64,000 bases of DNA from Candidatus Cloacimonetes bacterium HGW-Cloacimonetes-3 (GTDB taxonomy: Bacteria > Cloacimonadota > Cloacimonadia > Cloacimonadales > Cloacimonadaceae): NCBI GenBank assembly GCA_002840645.1, contig PHBO01000011.1, positions 62,001 through 126,000 on the forward strand. The letters are read 5' to 3'. The notes under the pieces were generated by a model. It did not search any database, was not told the DNA's origin, and saw only the letters and a list, made by a program, of their open reading frames with translations. A program made the translations under genes and the position numbers. Positions 44,042-52,827 of this stretch are shown piece by piece (position 1 is the first letter of the stretch; each line of letters begins with the position of its first letter).

Positions 44042-44130
44042 AAGTGAGGGTGCTGCGCACAGGTGAGTAGCTCACTTGCCACAGCTCTCACTTGCGGTGC
44101 TCTCACGTACGAAGTATCTCACTTACCCCA
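44042..44130. repeat. GTGAG/CTCAC repeat cluster, copy 2
   Basis: It begins with GTGAGGGTGCTGCGCACAGG (like 37690-37710) and continues with CTCACTTGCCACAGCTCTC and further CTCAC units spaced about 15-20 nt apart. It lies in the 272-nt gap between copA and the regulator; I see no gene in that gap. Confidence 0.55.
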
Positions 44131-44135
44131 GCTCT

Positions 44136-46301
44136 TTAAATCTTCACTTTCTTCAGCAGATTTGCATTCGTTACCACGGTTATAGAGCTGCTCGCCATGG
44201 CTATTTCTGCCATCACTGGGTGCAGCATGCCAAGAGCTGCCAGGGGAATGGCAATCAGGTTGTAAAAGAATGCCCAGAACAGGTTTTGCCGTATCTTACG
44301 GAATGTTTCTATGGATAAGTTTATTGCCGTGGGTATCAGCTTCAGATCACTCCGCAGCAGTGTGATATCGGCAGCTTCAATGGCTATATCCGTCCCCAGT
44401 CCCATGGCAAAGCCAATATCTGCTTGCTTGAGGGCGGGAGCATCGTTGATGCCGTCGCCTACCATCGCCACAACCATGCCTTGCGTCTGTAGTTCCTTTA
44501 TCTTGTTTGCCTTATCGGCAGGCATAACCCTTGCCATCACATTCTGAATGCCGCACAGTTTGGCTATTGCGTTCGCCGTGCCTTCGTTATCTCCGCTCAT
44601 CAAATAGGTTTTAATCCCCCGTGCTTTCAGGTCGCTAAGCACTTCTGCCGCATCATCTTTGATCGTATCCGCCACATAAAACACGGCTATCTGTTTCCCC
44701 TCACCTGCCAGCATCACGGGTGTGGCATGCATAAGGGCTGCATCGGTAAGCAGCTCTATTTCAAAGCCTTGCTCCAGCAAATAGGCAGCACTGCCAAGGC
44801 TATATTCTTTCCCGCCGATAGTTCCCGATATCCCCTTGCCCGCCACAGAGCTAAAGTGTTCCCGTGCAGGTATATCAAGCTCTTGTGCCGCCGCATGGTT
44901 TACAATCGCCCTGGCAATAGGATGCTCCGAGGCGGATTCCAGGGCAGCGGCGATGCGCAGGTTTTCCTGCTCGCTTCCCATCAGGCTGTTTATCTTCAGC
45001 ACTACCGGCTTTCCGTGGGTAAGCGTTCCGGTTTTATCGAACACGATGGCGTTCACATCCCGCATACGTTGCAAAGCCTCACCATTGCGGATCAGGATAC
45101 CTTTATTAGCCCCAATCCCGCTGCCCACCATCAGGGCAGTAGGAGTAGCCAAACCCAGCGCACAGGGACAAGCGATCACCAGCGTGGCTATCGCAGCCAT
45201 CAAAGCCTTTGCCAGCGAAGAACCGGCAATCGGTAAAAACATCCAGCCACTAAACACCGCCACTGCCAACACCAAGATAATCGGGACAAATACAGCGGTT
45301 ATCTTATCCGCCAGCAGCTGAATCGGTACTTTGGAATGCTGTGCTTCGCTAACCATGCGGATCACTTGTGCCAGGAAGGTATCTGAGCCCACTTGCGTGG
45401 CTTCCACCTCCAGATAGCCGTCTAAGTTCATAGTAGCTCCCAACACGGTATCGCCCACTTTGTGTGTAACCGGCATGGATTCTCCTGTCGCCATGGATTC
45501 ATCCACGCTGGATGCGCCTGTTACTATCACGCCGTCTGTGGGAATCTTGGCACCAGGCTTCACAATGAACACATCGCCAATACTCAGCTTACGGATAGGG
45601 ATTTCGGTCTCAATTCCCTCAATGCGCACCAGTGCCGTCTTGGCACCCAGATTCAGCAGTTTACGTATAGCTTCGGAGGCTTTTCCCCTGGCACTGTGCT
45701 CCAGAAAGCGTCCGGTTAGGTGAAAAGCTATAATCATTGCCGCAATGCCGGCAAAGCTATGCGCCGAGATGCCTTTTATGAATAGCGATAGTGGCGCAAC
45801 TGCCAGAGATGCGATTGTCCCCATGGCGATCAGTACATCCATATTTGCCCCACCGCTACGCACGGATTTCCAGGCGGAAATATAAACGCTGCGGGCGGGA
45901 TAGAGCATGGCAAGCAGGCTTAAGGAAAACATCACCCAGGCATCAGCTAAAGAACCGAAGATATGCCTGCCGAGTGCCATATGGGGGATCATCAGAATGG
46001 TTACCAAAGCGGTTAACACCCATGAAACCGTCATCATTCTACGTGCAATGTGCAGGGCATCAAGCTGTGCATCATCGCCCAGGATCAAATCCTCCCGCAC
46101 GCTAAAGCCAAGCTTGCCAATGGTATCTGCGAAATCCTGTAGCTTAAGCTTGCGGTCGTCATACACAAGGGCTGCTTCTTCCAAAGCGAGGTTCACATTC
46201 ACCGCGATAACCCCCGGCATCCCAGACAAAGCTTTTTCCGTGCGGGCACTGCATGCGGCGCAGTGCATACCGTCTATTCCAATGCTTAGTTTCTGTTGCA
46301 T
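44136..46301 (-). CDS. copA: Cu(+)-exporting P1B-type ATPase (CopA-like)
   Basis: 721 residues. An N-terminal heavy-metal-associated domain has GMHCAAC (C14, C17). The transmembrane metal site is CPC (378-380) in [15 protein letters not shown]. Other P-type signatures are TGES (272-275), [11 protein letters not shown] (D422 phosphorylated), an HP motif (SEHPIARA) and [13 protein letters not shown]. The TM7/TM8 motifs ([15 protein letters not shown]) are the Cu(I) type (P1B-1). It exports excess copper. AAAAGGACG precedes the ATG. No CueR- or CsoR-type regulator is adjacent. Confidence 0.94.
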   Translation of the reverse strand: MQQKLSIGIDGMHCAACSARTEKALSGMPGVIAVNVNLALEEAALVYDDRKLKLQDFADTIGKLGFSVREDLILGDDAQLDALHIARRMMTVSWVLTALVTILMIPHMALGRHIFGSLADAWVMFSLSLLAMLYPARSVYISAWKSVRSGGANMDVLIAMGTIASLAVAPLSLFIKGISAHSFAGIAAMIIAFHLTGRFLEHSARGKASEAIRKLLNLGAKTALVRIEGIETEIPIRKLSIGDVFIVKPGAKIPTDGVIVTGASSVDESMATGESMPVTHKVGDTVLGATMNLDGYLEVEATQVGSDTFLAQVIRMVSEAQHSKVPIQLLADKITAVFVPIILVLAVAVFSGWMFLPIAGSSLAKALMAAIATLVIACPCALGLATPTALMVGSGIGANKGILIRNGEALQRMRDVNAIVFDKTGTLTHGKPVVLKINSLMGSEQENLRIAAALESASEHPIARAIVNHAAAQELDIPAREHFSSVAGKGISGTIGGKEYSLGSAAYLLEQGFEIELLTDAALMHATPVMLAGEGKQIAVFYVADTIKDDAAEVLSDLKARGIKTYLMSGDNEGTANAIAKLCGIQNVMARVMPADKANKIKELQTQGMVVAMVGDGINDAPALKQADIGFAMGLGTDIAIEAADITLLRSDLKLIPTAINLSIETFRKIRQNLFWAFFYNLIAIPLAALGMLHPVMAEIAMASSSITVVTNANLLKKVKI

Positions 46302-46448
46302 AATGGACGTCCTTTTCTATATTCTACTTAATAGATATGATATCTTGCTTTCAATCCCTGGCAAGCTAAATCTACCTTAATTGAAAGGGGCTTCTGCCAT
46401 AACTATTGTTTGCCTTCCTGATCCTTCCTGTGTTCCCTTGTACGCTGT

Positions 46449-46503
46449 TAATAATTCCCTAACAATTCCCTAACGGCGTTAGGGAATTGTTAGGGAATTA
46501 TTA
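46449..46503. repeat. Perfect 26-bp palindrome upstream of copA
   Basis: TAATAATTCCCTAACAATTC and onward (46449-46474) is exactly complementary to 46478-46503 around GGC. Each arm contains two copies of TTCCCTAAC. A further partial unit, ATTAGGGAAAC, lies at 46511. It sits about 150 nt upstream of copA, between genes on the same strand. The rest of 46302-46643 has only CCCTT-rich sequence and a terminator. Confidence 0.85.
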
Positions 46504-46582
46504 TGGAATCATTAGGGAAACAAGCAGGGACAAAGAAGGGATCACTAAGGACGAAGCAAGGATGATGCTTGGGGGAAGAAAC

Positions 46583-46621
46583 CTAAACAAAAGGGACTGA
46601 CAGCATTACACTATCAGTCCC
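46583..46621 (-). terminator. Intrinsic terminator after the M16 peptidase gene
   Basis: On the minus strand GGGACTGA and TCAGTCCC (46614-46621 with 46593-46600) form an 8-bp stem with a 13-nt loop, followed by TTTTGTTTAGG. It lies 22 nt past the stop. Confidence 0.88.
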
Positions 46622-46643
46622 AGATCACGGAATATGTAATTGC

Positions 46644-49457
46644 TTATTCTTGGGGTACTTCCGGCAGCATAATAACCTTAAGCAGGTCTTTATCGAAGCT
46701 TAGATACTTCTTAGCTGCTTTTGTTACTGTCTTCTTGTCCATTTTGGCATATATTGCGGGGTAATCCACGAATATGTCGATAGGTTGCCCCACCCACAGA
46801 TTGCGCTCCATGCTTGCAATCCAATATCTGTTACTCTTGATGCTTTCTTCATAGCGTTTCAGCATCGTGGTCTTGGCGGATTCCACGTATTTTGCTTCGA
46901 AAAGCCCTTGTTTCAGGCTGTCCAGAGTGGCGAAAGTGGCGTCATTCAGCATGTCCACTTTTGCGGGATCACAGCTCATCCAGGTTTGCACAGTGTAGAA
47001 GGGCTTGGGATAGCGTTCCATTGTGCTCCAGTTCTGGATTGCGTACACTCCGCTGAGGTCTTCGCGCACGTTCTCGCGCAGTTTTTCGAAGGCTACCATC
47101 ATCAGGGTATTCATCGCTATATTGTTGGCAGCAGTGTATTTGTATTTACCTTTGGTTACATTTGTGGCAAAGGTGAGGTCGCTTTCGCCTTTATGGAAGC
47201 GGATTTCTTTTTTCCCACTGAAGGGCTTGATGCCGATGTTGCGGATTTTATCCTTGCGCTTCATCGTGGGCAGGTTGGCAAGATAGGTGGTGCAATAGGT
47301 ACGTAGCTGTTCTTCATCGAAGGCACCAACCACGTAGAAGGTGAAATCAGAGAAATCACCGAAACGATCGCGGTAAACCCTTTCCAACTGCTGCAAAGTA
47401 ATCTTATCCAAATCAGCAGGGCGCATGCCGCGCTTGTAAGGATGATTGTCGTAGATAAGCGTTTCCAGCGTATCGAAGAAGGCGTTTTCGGGGCTTAGCA
47501 GGCTGTTTTGGAGGAAAGACCGTATCTGCGCTACAGAAGAGGAAAAAGTAGCCTGATTGAAGCGCGGGACAGTGGCTTTCTGATACAGCATCTGGAACAT
47601 CAGTTCCAAATCCTTGGGTGAGCAAGTGCCGGAGAAACCTTCACTGTAGATATCCATTTTGGGGTAGGCATCAGCAACTTTACCTGCCATTGCCTTTTGC
47701 AAAGCAGGACCGTCGAAATTGCCAAAGCCGGAATTGTGGCTGTAATGGGAGATTATCTCGGAGATTCTGGCATCATCGGAGTTTAACAGCGCAGTTCCAC
47801 CGGGGCTTTGGGAGGAAAGCAGCACTTCGTCTGCCTTAAAATCTGTCTGTTTGCTATACACGGTAACGCCATTGGAAAGCACCCATTTCTTGATGCCGGA
47901 TTTGGGGAAGGTTGTGGATTTGGTGATCCTGCCGGGGATGGGAATGTTTTCTATGATCGGCTCGTCCACGGTGGTGTCCTCATAATCTTCCAGATCTGTA
48001 TTCTTGATCTCGCTATACATCGCCAACAGCCTTTGTTCATTGGGATACACAGCACCTTCCTTGGCTGTTCCGGTAACACTTAAGGTAAGATTGTCGGTGC
48101 TGATCAGGTCGTCCACAATGTCATTCACTTCATCCAGCCCTATTTCGTGGATAATGCTGCTAACCATATCAAACTTCTGTTCGGCACTAATAATGTTATC
48201 ACCGCTCATGATGGGCATCAGCAGTTCCCATGTGGCTTCGTCGGATTCACGGGTGGCTTTCTCGGAAACGGCTGTTTCTGCTGCACGGATCAATTCCAGC
48301 TTGGCACGCTCGAACTCTCCCGGCTTGAAACCATGCTGGCGGATACGTACCGCTTCGGTAAGCATAGTGTGCATGGCATCTTCACTGCGTCCCTCGGTAC
48401 TTACCGCCATCAGGGTGGAGGAATTAAATCCTTCCAGCATGGACATGGATAAGCCATAGGCATAAGAGAAGGGGGGATCTGGCTGCATGGATATCTCTTG
48501 CATGCGGTTGTTAAACATGGTGTAGAAAATATCTCTCTTCAATTCGTCGTAGTAGGTGCCAAGATCAACCACAGGCACTGCGGGCTTTTTCCAAGTAGCC
48601 TGAACCACAGAATAAGGGAGTTCCTTGTCCAGAACCACTACAGCTCTTGGTTCGGCATTATCCGGCACCGAGTATTTCTCTTTCTTGCGTGGGTTTTCCC
48701 GAGCAGGGATAACACCAAAATACTCTTCCACCATGGCTTTAAGTGCTTCCGGGGGGTAATCGCCAATAATAATCACATGCTGCAAATCGGGGCGGTACCA
48801 ATCGTTGTAATAACGCTTTAAGCTGTCATGTTTGAATGTTTTAAGGTTTTCAATAGTGCCTATGGGGTTCCGCAGTGCATAGCGGGAACCGGCATAACGG
48901 ACGTTGTTTACCTTGTCCTGCACTCTGCGCTGTGCTTCCTGACCCATGCGCCATTCTTCCTGAATGATGCCGCGTTCGCGCTCTATCTCGCTGGGGTCGA
49001 AGCTAAGCTGCCAGGCTATATCCGAAAGGATGGATATGCCTTTGCGCAAGGTGGCTTCGTTATCTGTGGGAAGCTTAAATTGGTAAACCGTGAAATCATA
49101 GGATGTTCCGCCATTCAAGCCATTATGAAAGCCCATACCAATGGAAGTTAAATACTCCACCATCTGGGTGCGGGCAAAGTTCTTGCTTCCGTTGAATGCC
49201 ATGTGTTCCACAAAGTGCGCCAGCCCAAGCTGGTCTTCATCTTCCTGAACGCTGCCGGCATTTACTAATAGCCTAAGCTCTACACGTTTTTCCGGTTTGG
49301 CATTAGGCAGAATGTAATAAGTTAGCCCATTGGCAAGCTTGCCGGTGATCAAATCAGGATCGGTCGGCAAAGGCATGGGGGCGTATTCCGGGGGGATGAT
49401 TGCACCAAGTGTGATGGCACAAAGCAGGATTATTATGCTAAGCCATTTCCCTTTCAT
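46644..49457 (-). CDS. M16 (insulinase/pitrilysin) zinc metallopeptidase, two-repeat secreted form
   Basis: 937 residues. After a signal peptide (MKGKWLSIIILLCAITLGA), the first M16 repeat has the inverted zinc motif HFVEHMAFNGS (HxxEH) near residue 80 and the distal Glu in ERERGIIQEEWRM near 160. The second, inactive-type repeat starts at about 520 (KKWVLSNGVTVYSKQ). Peptidases of this shape (PqqL, pitrilysin-like) degrade peptides in the periplasm. It lies 24 nt downstream of a lipoprotein gene and ends in a strong terminator. Confidence 0.94.
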   Translation of the reverse strand: MKGKWLSIIILLCAITLGAIIPPEYAPMPLPTDPDLITGKLANGLTYYILPNAKPEKRVELRLLVNAGSVQEDEDQLGLAHFVEHMAFNGSKNFARTQMVEYLTSIGMGFHNGLNGGTSYDFTVYQFKLPTDNEATLRKGISILSDIAWQLSFDPSEIERERGIIQEEWRMGQEAQRRVQDKVNNVRYAGSRYALRNPIGTIENLKTFKHDSLKRYYNDWYRPDLQHVIIIGDYPPEALKAMVEEYFGVIPARENPRKKEKYSVPDNAEPRAVVVLDKELPYSVVQATWKKPAVPVVDLGTYYDELKRDIFYTMFNNRMQEISMQPDPPFSYAYGLSMSMLEGFNSSTLMAVSTEGRSEDAMHTMLTEAVRIRQHGFKPGEFERAKLELIRAAETAVSEKATRESDEATWELLMPIMSGDNIISAEQKFDMVSSIIHEIGLDEVNDIVDDLISTDNLTLSVTGTAKEGAVYPNEQRLLAMYSEIKNTDLEDYEDTTVDEPIIENIPIPGRITKSTTFPKSGIKKWVLSNGVTVYSKQTDFKADEVLLSSQSPGGTALLNSDDARISEIISHYSHNSGFGNFDGPALQKAMAGKVADAYPKMDIYSEGFSGTCSPKDLELMFQMLYQKATVPRFNQATFSSSVAQIRSFLQNSLLSPENAFFDTLETLIYDNHPYKRGMRPADLDKITLQQLERVYRDRFGDFSDFTFYVVGAFDEEQLRTYCTTYLANLPTMKRKDKIRNIGIKPFSGKKEIRFHKGESDLTFATNVTKGKYKYTAANNIAMNTLMMVAFEKLRENVREDLSGVYAIQNWSTMERYPKPFYTVQTWMSCDPAKVDMLNDATFATLDSLKQGLFEAKYVESAKTTMLKRYEESIKSNRYWIASMERNLWVGQPIDIFVDYPAIYAKMDKKTVTKAAKKYLSFDKDLLKVIMLPEVPQE

Positions 49458-49481
49458 CAGGTCTCCTTCTGTTTTGCTATA

Positions 49482-50111
49482 TTATTTTACGGGATCGGTA
49501 AATACAATCGGGTACTGTTCATCTTTCAGCAGCATTGTGGTGCTGGCATCGCCATAGTTATAGGTGTTGCCATCCTCGGTTTTAAGCTCTATTTGATAGA
49601 AAAACTGGTTACTGGTAGTATAATAGTCCACCCGCTGAAACTTGCTTTCGCCGGGCAAGATGTTCGTGATCACGGCAAAAGGAGTAGGGATCACCCCGGC
49701 GTTCTTATATATTGTAGCTTCGGTTATCGTTTGCGAGCTGTTATTGGTTACTTTTATACAGGCACGGTTAGGGTTCACGTATGCTTGCAATACCTCTCCG
49801 GCGTAGATGATAATGGTGGTATTGTCTGTCCACAAGTTCTCGTGGTAAGCATCTTCCATGCTATAAGTCTCACCCTTTAAAAACACAGGGACTGTACGCT
49901 TAACTTCTCCTGAGAAGAGGCTTTGTGTTTTGGTGTCGATCTCGAAACTGTGCATTCCACCCGCAGGAATGGTTACCTGTGGTCCCGAATCCACTGCCGT
50001 ATATACCGGATATGAGCTATTGTTAAACACAATAAACTTGCCACCGGATTCGCAGGCTGAAAGCAGCAGAAGCACTACTGCTAAGAGAGCATAGCTCCAT
50101 ATAGTTCTCAT
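49482..50111 (-). CDS. Lipoprotein of unknown function upstream of the M16 peptidase
   Basis: 209 residues from ATG 50111 (AGAGGTG site); a longer frame lies outside the signal peptide. The signal peptide ends in lipobox LLLLSACESGG. The mature part is a beta-rich protein: KFIVFNNSSYPVYTAVDSG, ACIKVTNNSSQTITEATIYKN and STTMLLKDEQYPIVFTD. No motif I recognise. Its co-orientation and the 24-nt gap suggest co-transcription with the peptidase. Confidence 0.75.
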   Translation of the reverse strand: MRTIWSYALLAVVLLLLSACESGGKFIVFNNSSYPVYTAVDSGPQVTIPAGGMHSFEIDTKTQSLFSGEVKRTVPVFLKGETYSMEDAYHENLWTDNTTIIIYAGEVLQAYVNPNRACIKVTNNSSQTITEATIYKNAGVIPTPFAVITNILPGESKFQRVDYYTTSNQFFYQIELKTEDGNTYNYGDASTTMLLKDEQYPIVFTDPVK

Positions 50112-50208
50112 GATATCACCTCTTACTACCTGCCACACTTTGCATAATGCCACAGATGTCAAGCAGAAAGTGCATTACTAATGGAGAATTGAGAATGGAG
50201 AATTCCCA

Positions 50209-50976
50209 TCAGGGGTATATGATATTGGGGCGACCGGAATTGGGATTGAGGGCTGTTTTTAGCCTGATGCCAAAGAGTTGCTGCAAGATATCCGTCTGCA
50301 TCAGGGTTTCAGGCTTGCCTTCCGCCAGCAGCTCACCTGCCTTCAGGAAGATCAGTCTGTCTGCATAGTTAGCGGCAAGATTCAGGTTGTGGGATACTAT
50401 CAGCACGGTTTTGCCATGTTTACTATGGATATCTTTCAGCAGGGACATAATCTCCAATTGATGGTTTATATCAAGCTGAGAAAGGCTTTCATCCAGAAGA
50501 ATGTATGGCGTATTCTGCACCAGGGCACGGGCAATATACACCCGCTGTTTTTCCCCGCCGCTGAGCTCGGAAAGCCAGCGGTCTTTCAAGTCCTCCAGCT
50601 TCAATTGCTCCAGCACTTCATCCACAGCGTGGCGGTCTTCTGCGCTGTGCGCCTGCCATAAGCCAAGATAGGGGTATCGCCCCATCAACACAGTTTCGCT
50701 TACCTTGTGGTCAAACTCCTGCACGCTTTCCTGGGGGACAAAGGCAAGCTGCCGTGCCAGGTAGTTTTTCTTAATGTGGGCGATGTCCTTGCCAAAAATG
50801 CTTACCTCACCCCTATCTGCCTTCAGATAACCCATCAGCGCATATAACAAAGTGGATTTCCCAGCTCCGTTAGGACCCAAAAGAGCACAAAACTCACCGG
50901 GCGCAATCTGCAGGGAGACGCCTTTCAAAATAGGCTCTCCTGTATAACCGCAGCTAAGGTTCTTGGTTTCTATCAT
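50209..50976 (-). CDS. ABC transporter ATP-binding protein, iron-siderophore/cobalamin (FepC/BtuD) type
   Basis: 255 residues. Walker A is GPNGAGKST (about 34-42), the Q-loop FVPQES, the signature LSGGEKQRVYIARAL (about 139-153), a degenerate Walker B ILLDESLSQLD and the switch H in LIVSHNLNLAANYADR. The short form with DKVLxxxTDILQQLFG-like ending is typical of metal-chelate importers. The permease and binding protein usually encoded beside it are absent. In Walker B the common DEPT reads DESL, still acidic. It converges on no partner; an MFS gene lies upstream. Confidence 0.88.
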   Translation of the reverse strand: MIETKNLSCGYTGEPILKGVSLQIAPGEFCALLGPNGAGKSTLLYALMGYLKADRGEVSIFGKDIAHIKKNYLARQLAFVPQESVQEFDHKVSETVLMGRYPYLGLWQAHSAEDRHAVDEVLEQLKLEDLKDRWLSELSGGEKQRVYIARALVQNTPYILLDESLSQLDINHQLEIMSLLKDIHSKHGKTVLIVSHNLNLAANYADRLIFLKAGELLAEGKPETLMQTDILQQLFGIRLKTALNPNSGRPNIIYP

Positions 50977-51073
50977 CTTTGTACACGTCTCTTTACTGAT
51001 TTCATATAAGCAGATACAGGCTTTTAGCAGGGTAGTATTCTGTCAATCTCTTGCTTCCTCTCCCCCATCAAAC

Positions 51074-51123
51074 CCCACTCATAGCCCACAAAGAGGGGAA
51101 TGGGTGGGCAATGATAGGGCAAT
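51074..51123. repeat. ATTGCCCAC-type repeat, copy 2
   Basis: The last 29 nt (51095-51123) match 20364-20392 with one difference. The centre CCCACAAAGAGGGG is close to the reverse complement of the loop CCCTCTTTGTGGGG in copy 1, so the spacer is inverted between copies. It lies between the ABC ATPase and MFS genes. Confidence 0.7.
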
Positions 51124-51129
51124 GCTTGC

Positions 51130-52542
51130 TTACATGCGCTTAAAACGAATCGGCCAATACCCGCTAACTCTTCCTATTACAAACAATAGCGATGCAGCTA
51201 ATGCCTTGCGCAGCGGGATGCCACGCTTTTCCACCACAAAGAATAGGGGGATGATTGCCAGCCAGCGCATGATGCCACCGATGCCGAAAACTACCTGTTC
51301 CGGCTCCAGAATACGCAAGCCAATATCCATCTTACCGGGATAAAAAACCCCCGAAGCCAGGGTGGATATCATCATAGCTGATCCGGTAAGGGCGGCATAG
51401 AGTCCGGAGTACACCTGCTCCTTGCCCTTGGCAGCGATGCTGAGGATAAAGTTTGTGGTTATTATCCCCGTTCCTGCCCACATGAAGCCGGAAAGCAAGC
51501 CCTCAAACCAAAGGATGTTATAGTTACCTGCACTCGTGAAAAGCCAAAACATGGGATTAAGCCCACCCAGCGCCACACATATCTTCATGGCACTCTTGTT
51601 GCCAAATCTGTCGATAAACTTTCCCCAAAACTGAAACGATAACAGCGAGGCTACCATATGGATAGTGCCATACATCTGCATCTCGAACAGGCTCATGGAG
51701 AGCTTTTTCAGCATATATGGTCCCCAGAAGGGACTGCCCACTCCGATAGCCAGCATCCACCAGATGCCAAAGCCCAACAGCAGGCGAAAATTCTTGTCGT
51801 GAAAAGGCTCGGAATAGCGGGATCGCAGCCGCTGCGGGGCAACATTGCGCATGGGACGTTCGGGTTGGCGTCCCAATACAAAAAGCCCCCCCAGCCCGAT
51901 AAGAGTGGCAAAGACAAAGATACCGGCAAGGAACCAAGCTTGATTTTGGGGGCTAAAAAAGCCTTCTGCATGCAGGAAGCCAATATAAAGTTGCTTCAGC
52001 CCGCCCTTAGCCGGCTCAAACAAATCCACATGAAAGCTGAGAATATAGCTAAGCACCAAACCCACACTGATGAGAATCTGATTACGACGCGAGAAGAACC
52101 GCCCCCGTATGGACAGCGGGATGAGATCGCTGATCCAGGCTATCCAGATATTGGCACCCATAGATTGCAATCCCGCACTTATCGCCAGTAAAATCAAGAT
52201 GAACCAGATACCGTGTTCACGCAAGGGGAACAGCAGAGCCAAGCCCAAAAACAAGGTTAAGATGCGCCCCGCAGCCGTGATCCAGATGCAAGCCATTTTG
52301 CGTTGCTTCAGCTTGTGGGTTAATGCCACCCCCAGCGGCTGCCAGATAGCGGAAGCCTGTCCCAAAGCGCTCAGCAGGCTGTAATGCATCGGTGTTGCCC
52401 CCATGATCACCATAAGTTTGGTGATGAAAGATGAGCCAATCTGCGCAAGGTTGCCATACACCTGGGCAAATATCCCCTCAAGGATGGAGATGCGGTATCC
52501 TTGGTGGATAATACTGTTCTTTCTGCTGGCTGTTTTCTTCAT
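51130..52542 (-). CDS. MFS transporter
   Basis: 470 residues with about twelve hydrophobic segments. The N-terminal half contains LGVALTHKLKQRKMACIWITA, where the cytoplasmic loop between TM2 and TM3 carries the basic MFS motif. The second half begins near LLGFGIWWMLAIGVGSPFWG. It resembles the uncharacterised MFS group found in Bacteroidetes and Cloacimonetes; the substrate is unknown. It lies upstream of the ABC ATPase on the same strand, separated by the repeat at 51074. AAAGG precedes the ATG. Confidence 0.85.
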   Translation of the reverse strand: MKKTASRKNSIIHQGYRISILEGIFAQVYGNLAQIGSSFITKLMVIMGATPMHYSLLSALGQASAIWQPLGVALTHKLKQRKMACIWITAAGRILTLFLGLALLFPLREHGIWFILILLAISAGLQSMGANIWIAWISDLIPLSIRGRFFSRRNQILISVGLVLSYILSFHVDLFEPAKGGLKQLYIGFLHAEGFFSPQNQAWFLAGIFVFATLIGLGGLFVLGRQPERPMRNVAPQRLRSRYSEPFHDKNFRLLLGFGIWWMLAIGVGSPFWGPYMLKKLSMSLFEMQMYGTIHMVASLLSFQFWGKFIDRFGNKSAMKICVALGGLNPMFWLFTSAGNYNILWFEGLLSGFMWAGTGIITTNFILSIAAKGKEQVYSGLYAALTGSAMMISTLASGVFYPGKMDIGLRILEPEQVVFGIGGIMRWLAIIPLFFVVEKRGIPLRKALAASLLFVIGRVSGYWPIRFKRM

Positions 52543-52827
52543 AGGGCGGGATAACCTTTGTAGTAGTTATTTATACACGGAAGTGAACTACATCCCCAAT
52601 AGGCAAGCTTCTGTCCAGTGTTATTTTCTGCGATAGTAAACCAATGGATGCTAATCTACCCATCGCAGCTTATAACATTAATCAAACCAAATTGGCAGGA
52701 AGTTGTTGCTTGGGAAAGAAAACGGCTTATCATGTCTTACATTGAATATGTGTGTGTTGAGGCGATACAGCTAAACAACAGATATGCATGCCGGTAAGTG
52801 CAGCAGATACCTATCAATAGGACGGTT

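Noticed and set aside
46302-46448. Possible gene in the CCCTT-rich stretch upstream of copA
   Set aside because: No frame of useful length or start signal; low-complexity sequence only.
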